Positions 57,546 to 64,000 of a stretch of DNA of 64,000 bases are shown piece by piece. Under the pieces are notes generated by a model that did no database searches, was not told the DNA's origin, and saw only the letters and a list, made by a program, of their open reading frames with translations. How positions within the stretch are numbered: position 1 is the stretch's first letter; each line of letters begins with the position of its first letter. The stretch is from Sabellastarte sp. h YS-2021 (lineage: Eukaryota; Annelida; Polychaeta; Sabellida; Sabellidae): the NCBI GenBank assembly GCA_964017235.1, contig OZ024930.1, positions 24,184,614 through 24,248,613 of the forward strand, written 5' to 3'. The position numbers and the translations under genes were made by a program.

Positions 57546-57929
57546 ATTTCTTTTTCATAGCAGTAAATATATACAAAATCAACAATAATATTTTGTCAAG
57601 ACATACATTATATGTATAACATGTAAACATTTAGAAAAACTGTCAAATTACATTAGTTTGCACAGTGAATCTATAATAAGTAGCAACTAAGCTAGTGTTC
57701 ATTACATTGGCCTGAAAAATAGATAAACATGTTTGTCAGGAGTTTTTCAAAGTAAGGTGGCTGGCCCTCAAATGTGTGTTCAGGATCTTTACACCATAAA
57801 CATCAGGAATTGATACAAACAAAATAACCGAGAAAGAGCAAATACATATACTCTGTTGTGAATAATCTAACCTTAGATATAAGTAAAGTGGTTTCTTGCC
57901 AGAAACTCCAACTCTTTTTAAAAGAAGTT

Positions 57930-58350
57930 GGTTGGAATTGTTCATGTATGATGAAATTTTCTGTTCATAAAACCTTTTTATATTTCCCTCTGAAGATGGA
58001 CAATGTTCAATTTAAGGTGTTTTAATACACAATTAACTATAATATCTACTTATTATCTGCACATAATTTAGTGGCCAAAAGTTTTCATTATTGTCTGTGT
58101 ACCCAAATATTTTACTAAATTAGCAAAATCTAGATTCAGATTCCTAATCTAGTGAAAACCCAATGCTTGACATTTCTCCATAATTCTGAGGATTTTGTGC
58201 ATTCTACGAAAAGTTGACTACATAATCTACGAGTGTTATCGTCCGTGATTTTAATTTTACAATGATGATACTGCGTATCTAATATATTATTTAAAATTTT
58301 ATACTGGAACCACATGAACTTATTGTCTTTGATAGATTTTGTTTGCATTT
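57930..58350 (-). pseudogene. C-terminal relic of the same L1/Tx1-like LINE family
   Basis: The minus frame at 58348-58136 reads NKFMWFQYKILNNILDTQY, then LFVECTKSSELWRNVKHWV. After a shift, NENFWPLNYVQ and IKRFYEQKI follow down to about 57930. Block by block it parallels the intact element at 35106-37478 (IIWFQYKILFRILDT; FTQCTKVQDLWKNVKCW; NYWPLNFI). It lies upstream, in minus orientation, of the RT relic at 57545, so it is a separate insertion. Confidence 0.82.
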
Positions 58351-59894
58351 ATGCTTCAGTAGGTCTTTCATAACTGATAGGTGCTCAGTTTTCTAGCTGC
58401 TGTTGTATGGGAGCCTCTTTGTGGTTTGCTTTACAAATAAGCTGTTGGAGTGTCTTTTATCATTTTTGCCATATCAAAGTTCATCTCCCGATTGTCTTCA
58501 CATATTGATAAGTGTGTTCACTTGATTTTGCAGTGACACAATGACTGACAGTTGATTTCACATATGTAGAAGTTGCTGAGGACTTCATTTCTGCCTTGGA
58601 ATACAGTATTTTTATTGTATAGGCTCAGGACAAGGGGCATCACATTTTGTATCTCCTGTCACAATATCCGGGGATCTGCGTTTTTTACTGTCTTATTGGA
58701 GCACCTTGACTTGTGGTGATCAGTGGCTGGTCAGTGTAGAACAGTCTCACATGGATATTTCCAATATAAACTATTCTGGGTATGCCTTTTTGGAAGGGCT
58801 TAACATATATGATCCTTCGCCAGAATAACAGCTTGTAAGTTCTTTTGTGTCTGGCTTACGGATCTGACCATACTGTATAGGTTTCGTAAGGGTTAACCCT
58901 GATTTTGAAGATAGGACTGAACAGCATCATTTTTTGTTGACAGTGGGTAATATTTAAAGCAATCAGTTTAACTTTATTCTCTATTGTTTTGAGGTATAAC
59001 CTGCACAAACCACAAATTCTCTGACACCCCAAAATATTTTCATCACCAACAATAGATTTCACACAAGGTAGACTTCTCCAAAATGTCGGCTTATTCTGTG
59101 TCTCCAAAGTGTCAACTCACTGGTATTATGCATGCTTTATATAAAAACATATGTTTTGAATATTATGTCAATATGTTTGAACCTAAATATATAAGTTTTT
59201 TTGTGAAAGCCTGGTACCCATGGACCAGTAATAAATTACAAACACTCTTCACAAGACATAGATACATGAAAAGTAAAATATTGGTAATCAGAGTAACGGA
59301 ACAGAACAACTTACAGAAGAAAGAAGCATTTCTACCCTAGAAGTTGGGAAGTTTGGCATTATAGACCAGTAAGTTCTTCAATACAGATAATGAGTCAACA
59401 AATAGAGATATGTGACACAAAATATTGAGATATTAAGTTTAATAAATCAAGATATCTATCATTCTGCAAGTTTTGTGAACTTAATATCATATTTTTTTTT
59501 CTTATTTACATTCAGATCTGTTATAGGACAATTTAACCATATATTGTACTTACATTTTTACTCATTTAACTTTTATAATCACCATAGACAACAGCAAAAT
59601 GCCTGTCAAGTTGGATAAACATCCACCTCTGTTATACAAAATTTTCATATAGTATAACGTAATATACTTCTTTTTCTTCTCCGCCATACAATTAGACTTG
59701 TACTTTTAACTTATATCCCTGTTCACTTTGATTACTGGTAACAGGTTTTTAGTAATATCTTATCATCCAATGGATGTTAGAGAAGCAAGTAGCTAATTAG
59801 AGAATATAACAGATAAGGATGGTATAAATTTAAGATGGACTAAATAATAGCATTATAAACAGGAGTCAAAAAATAATAGAAAAATAAGGCTCAC
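58351..59894. other. Intron 1 near exon 1, nothing recognised
   Basis: Short open frames occur on both strands but show no family motif or splice context. Confidence 0.45.
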
Positions 59895-59952
59895 CATTAT
59901 AAACCGTCAGCAACAACACAAAAACAAAAGCACACAGAGTATTGAGTAACAT
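59895..59952 (-). CDS. Ly6-like gene exon 1: signal peptide
   Basis: The minus strand reads ATG at 59952-59950, then 19 codons starting MLLNTLCAFVFVLLL and one extra base. A donor GTGAGC follows at 59894-59889. The segment is a typical short hydrophobic signal peptide with an A at position -3 of the ATG. The leftover G joins CT at the start of exon 2 to form an Ala codon, so the cleavage region reads VYN-AEA-VTC, a plausible signal peptidase site just before the first domain cysteine. The link to exon 2 crosses a 6.9-kb intron and rests on phase and protein logic only. The true transcription start was not identified. Confidence 0.74.
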
Positions 59953-61720
59953 AATGTTTCTTAAAATTTCTCTCTGCACAATTGATTATGAAAAATAGAT
60001 TTTTAAAAATCTTGCAACTGTTTCTGTGGCTATTCTATAACCGACTTCACACCAAATGTATCAAAACACGTAGGAATAGGCGCTGCAACCACAATTAATA
60101 TCACATGCGATTTTTTACATGAAATGGTCCAAAAGAGGCCTTCATACTTCTACAGACTATGAGGCATGTAATTTCAACTATCAAATTAAATTGAGCTGGG
60201 AAACTATTTTAAAAAATTAGTATAATTTACCATCTTAAGCTATGACGTCACAATTCAACATCATTCTACGTTTTCTAGTGTGATGTTTAAATTTTTTTTA
60301 ATAAATGTCATTGTAGGGGAGATAAAGGCCTAACATGGTTTATTATTTAAAAGCACCTTCCTTGAGCAGAATTTTTGTCAGCTAAAAATTTTTACCGGTC
60401 ACATTAGGATCAACAGGAATGAGGGGGTTAGATGTTAAAAAATATAAAAATTTGATTTCTGGTGGTGATATGTAAAGATGTGTTTTGGGAATCCATGAAG
60501 TATGCAGTCGATAACTCATATTCTACTAGTGAGTATGCTACTTTGATTTCTACTTTCAGAGACCTAGAGAGATCAAAATGTCTTTGGGGAAATATGAACA
60601 AAATTTCTAGAAAGCTAGACTGAGTCAGATCTACACCAACTACTCTATGTTGGATTTAACCAGACCATTTTTAGCCGTTCTTGTTTCATCCATAACAATG
60701 TGATATCTGTTACTGGTCATAACAAATCCCAAAAGCCTTTTACCATGTGTCTCATGTGTGACCAACAAACTTTACACAAATATTTTTACAATCAGAAGTA
60801 GCCAGTTTATTAGTGAGTCACAGGAAGAATCTCTGGTTTCTGATTTAGCAAAGAAAACTTTCTGGGGAAACACAAACATCGGTGGTAACTTTATCATAAA
60901 TTTTCTACTGAGATGACTAAGCACACAGTATTCTTGTTTAAATATAGGTTGCTACTCATACATGGGGCAAAACATTTTAAATTGATGAGGATAGACTTCA
61001 GCTTTCAGCATCTCTTATACTTATATGGCTTGTTATTACTTACTTATAAAACAGGAATATAGGGCCTTCTGTGTACTGTATCAGCTGATACTTGTTAGAC
61101 AAAATTTCAATAGTTTTCTTGCATAAATATCAGTTCAAAGTCCAGTGAGGAGGAGGAAGATAAAGATAACAGTAATTAAACACAGACAAGCATAAATAAT
61201 CTGAAAAAAAAATACACTTGTTTATTTAAATTTTTAATTAGTAATCTTAGACATAGACCAGTATACCCAAGTTGTTTTAAAGTACACACATAAAGTCATT
61301 GGAGATGGCATTGACCTTCAAATGTCACCTCAAGTTAATTTTAGTTACAATGAAATGTATAAATTTTACTATACAATAAAAAGTATTTATTGATGTATTT
61401 GTAATTGCAAATTGTACATGCGAATTTCGATTGTAATTTGTACATATACAAACTTTAATATTATTTTACTGAATGAAAAAGAAAGTTACTTTGACAATAG
61501 TAACACCAAAATATAAATACAGTATAATAAAATAAATGTTACATCAAGGGTGCATAATGTACTCTTAGTCTAATTCTAATAGAAACTTTATAGTGCTTGA
61601 TCTCCATCTATTGACAGAGTCTAAAATGCATATTTTCATAAAGCACAAATCCAAAATCATAAAGCCAGAGACATTGCATGGGTCAGAGACAAGACAAGAC
61701 TCCTACATGTGCTAACTTGA
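59953..61720. other. Upstream region of the Ly6-like gene
   Basis: Presumed promoter side of the minus-strand gene. AT-rich; no TATA box or conserved element could be assigned with confidence. Confidence 0.4.
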
Positions 61721-61724
61721 AGTG

Positions 61725-62107
61725 CCAATGGTGTCCTTATTGCACATTTGAGATTTAAACTAGTGCAGAAATGCGGCTGCTAATATTTTTCCTCTGCCAA
61801 AACAGAAAAATTATTACCCTGGTGGACAGGAACTAAACTAACCATATGTTAACCTTAAATTAATATTACGTACTGTGTGCCTTGACCTTTTGCAAATTTG
61901 ACCAGACCAAAGGAACCAATGGTGTCCTTATTGCACAACTGAGATATTAAACTAGTGCAGAAATACGGCTGCGAATATTTCTCCTCTGCCAAAACAGAAA
62001 TATTATTACCCTGGTGGACAGGAACTAAACTAACCATACGTTAACCCTAAACTAATATTACGTACTGTGTGCCTTAACGTTTTGCAAATTTGACCAGACC
62101 AAAGGAA
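61725..62107. repeat. 191-bp tandem duplication
   Basis: Two adjacent copies starting CCAATGGTGTCCTTATTGCA (61725-61915 and 61916-62107) and ending ACCAGACCAAAGGAA, with only a few differences. No coding role is evident. Confidence 0.92.
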
Positions 62108-63780
62108 CATGCGGAAATTATGAAATTTAACATCTAAGCCCAGCCCAGCCCAGCAAAACTAACAATTCCATATGATAAGTGGCAGCTATTAATTGATTTA
62201 CAGGAATACTATTTATAACAAACGCGGGTGATTGCAGCTAGATAATGTTGATGTATTTCAATAAAGCATTTGGTAGGGACGAGTGGAAAATTACCCAAGT
62301 TTGGAATCAGGATGAAAGAGTCCTGGTTTGAGGCCTGTGATGTTTTGCTCAATTTAATCAACACAACTGCATGTGAAAAGAGCGATGACTGAATGACAAG
62401 AGAGTGGGGAATGGGAGTACAAGAGTAAACATTTTAGAAGACTTGAAATGTCAACAATACCTGACCAATGTATAAAGTTCAGTAAAATTTTTGTGTTGGT
62501 ACCTGCTGCTGTTACAATGGTACAATGTGATAAAAAAATTTGGCAATTTTGAAAACACCTTTTTTAAGTCTCCACAATTGACCTCATACTGTACACATTC
62601 AAAGTAAGTGTCTATGGCGATCAGTATTGTGGAATCTATGTGGTAATAGGATTGTGAACCCACACATAATGGCATGAAAACAGGCTCCATCTTGTTTAAT
62701 GTCGTTACTAACTTTTATTTGGTAACTGTAAGTCTGGCATAAACCATTTAAAAATCTTTTGGTAAAAACCCGAGAAATATGAACACGCTTGTCTACAAAC
62801 ATAATGCCACCTAGAATGGATTGCAAATGCTTGTTAGTGAAACCTTCAGACTTAGTAAAATTATTGCAGCAATGTAACTTATTTCTGTTTGTCTTAAGTC
62901 AGATACAGAATGGCTCATGGGTATATGACTTGACCACACTAATGGGAAAACCTAAGTCTTAAAAAGACAAAGTAAAAAATAATATTTAATGTCAGCATCA
63001 TCACTCAAAAAGCAACCAATCATCCCATCTATGTGGCTGAATATGACATGATCATGTTTTTGCATCAAATATTGGAAGAAATCGGTTATATACTCCAACT
63101 TTGATAGCTGAATGGACAGAATGGATCACTGAAATAACAATCACCTGGATCGATTTAGTTGGCTTGAATAGACAGCAATAGGAACTAACTTTTTGAGACA
63201 TAGAGTGACATTATCCTTTGTTGTCATCCTCAAGTCACTTTGTATAATGTACGCTTATGTATAATGTATATAACATTAATCGCATTAATCACATAAGATA
63301 CTAAAGCATACTTGTAAAATCCGTATAAGAGCTAGAAGTCTAAAAGAAATGCAAATTCTATCAAAGCCTTCATAAATGGTAAGTGTTTTGAAAAGTTACA
63401 TTGTTTCCCTCAAAAAATTCCAGAAGTAAGGCCAAAGGTCACAGTTTGGGATTTTACACACCCTTCACCATTCAGGGCAAGTCAAAAGGAGGAGGAAGTC
63501 TGCATATGAACAGGTTAGAGTATGAAATAGTGCCTAGTGAATACTAACTTACAAAAAAGGAAATAGGCCAGTGTCTGAAATACCCTTCCCTATTAAGGTA
63601 AAGTAACTAAACTCTTGAGTACTCTTTGGGGTAGAATATGACTGTAGCATTACAGTATTACAGTTTTCCAGGTAGCCTCACTTATGGAAAAGGACTTGGA
63701 AGCAGTGAGCCTGTGACCAGATACGGGGCAAAGGTCTCAGTTCTGGGACCAGACCAGAATATTGCATTGTGGGTGGTCAT
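62108..63780. other. No recognisable gene
   Basis: AT-rich sequence. The short minus-strand frames at 62451-62826 show no family motif. Confidence 0.45.
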
Positions 63781-63796
63781 GCTTAAATAATTTCAC

Positions 63797-63804
63797 TATA
63801 AAAG
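63797..63804 (+). promoter_or_regulatory. TATA box of the right-edge retroelement
   Basis: TATAAAAG about 150 bases before the gag-like ATG at 63951, in a G+C-richer patch ending in GGCGCC. It is a good fit to an RNA polymerase II core promoter in the left end of the element. Confidence 0.5.
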
Positions 63805-63950
63805 CCAGCCTTTGTTTAATATTGGCGCCACACTCGTTTGAAAGTTGAAGAAGTAACATGTTTTTGATCTGAGCATTGATTTTATACTTTATTTTACAAC
63901 TTACATTTTATATTTTACATTGTTTTACGTAGCTCAGATCAACAACAAAA

Positions 63951-64000
63951 ATGCCAAAAATATTTTATTGTTCCAAATGTCAGGATGAACATGAGCGGCC
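63951..64000 (+). CDS. Start of a second YR-retroelement gag-like ORF (cut by window end)
   Basis: The ATG opens MPKIFYCSKCQDEHER, matching MVKTFDCVKCGGNHAQ at the start of the gag-like ORF at 29919, including both Cys of the knuckle and the following His. It continues beyond the window. The leader contains a GATCTGAGC (63866-63874) / GCTCAGATC (63932-63940) hairpin. The element is a relative, not a copy, of the one at 29424-45479. Confidence 0.65.
   Translation, partial: MPKIFYCSKCQDEHER

Larger units (their letters stand above)
6331..59952 (-). other. Host gene span: Ly6/uPAR three-finger protein, five exons with triplicated last exon
   Basis: Transcription unit inferred on the minus strand from five exons that I assembled by splice sites and reading phase. 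Junction phases agree throughout: exon 1 ends after one base, exon 2 ends in phase 0, exon 3 ends after two bases, exon 4 ends in phase 0, and all terminal exons start in phase 0. The product is 165 residues with exon 5B or 5C and 153 with 5A. It has a signal peptide, then the Ly6 cysteine pattern C-x2-C, PNC, C-x3-C-x-K, RGC, DSC and (in 5A) CYC-x4-CN. Family members are secreted or GPI-anchored modulators of receptors and channels, and Quiver/Sleepless proteins bind potassium channels and nicotinic receptors; the partner here is unknown. Introns of up to about 25 kb are filled with transposons. Expression cannot be judged from the sequence. Confidence 0.83.

Noticed and set aside
61855-62037. 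Minus-strand 60-codon frame
   Set aside because: It merely spans the junction of the 191-bp tandem duplication.
1-64000. CRISPR arrays, bacterial operons, rRNA or tRNA genes
   Set aside because: No regular short repeats with unique spacers, no tightly packed genes with ribosome-binding sites, and no rRNA or tRNA signatures were seen.

Overview
The window reads as invertebrate nuclear DNA: AT-rich, intron-rich and dominated by eukaryotic transposable elements (a Penelope-like element, a tyrosine-recombinase retroelement, several LINEs, PIF/Harbinger relics, a TTAA element). No bacterial gene structure is present. The mix of elements and the many short GGTCA/GACCTT-type stretches would fit a marine lophotrochozoan such as a mollusc, but that placement is inference only.

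The one host gene I can support lies on the minus strand. It is a five-exon Ly6/uPAR-type (three-finger, Quiver/Sleepless-like) protein gene running from 59952 down to about 6331. Exon 1 (59895-59952) encodes a signal peptide. Exons 2 (52873-53003), 3 (28239-28306) and 4 (23068-23152) carry Cys 1-7. The terminal exon exists in three copies: 5A (20424-20543), 5B (9538-9693) and 5C (6331-6486). Intron phases match at every junction (1, 0, 2, 0). With exon 5A the mature protein has ten cysteines ending in a CYC..DLCN motif but no anchor. With 5B or 5C it has nine cysteines and a hydrophobic GPI-type tail. Nearly everything else in the window is intron and transposon.

Layout. 1-2415: relics of CR1/L2-like LINEs. 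3728-4412: GC-rich foldback element. 5517-12248: two full copies and a partial copy of a 3.2-kb tandem repeat carrying exons 5C and 5B. 13210-20575: an older diverged copy of the same region carrying exon 5A, split at 13367-19834 by a Penelope-like element with an 18-bp target duplication. That element has a 1.43-kb inverted repeat, a hammerhead ribozyme in each arm, a small basic ORF1, and an RT/GIY-YIG ORF. 20585-22340: PIF/Harbinger relic. 25700-27400: LINE relic. 29424-45479: a tyrosine-recombinase retroelement with split direct repeats (A1-ORFs-B1-A2-B2). It is interrupted by an L1/Tx1-like LINE (about 31226-37910) and by a 1.85-kb TTAA-flanked DNA element (41312-43164), and it was itself inserted into an older LINE relic. 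45480-59900: LINE and Harbinger relics around exon 2 and exon 1. 61725-62107: a 191-bp tandem duplication. 63797-64000: the start of a second retroelement of the same type, running off the window.

The mobile elements are mostly decayed. The best preserved (Penelope-like and L1/Tx1-like) are interrupted by single-base frameshifts at A/T homopolymers, which may be mutations or assembly errors.
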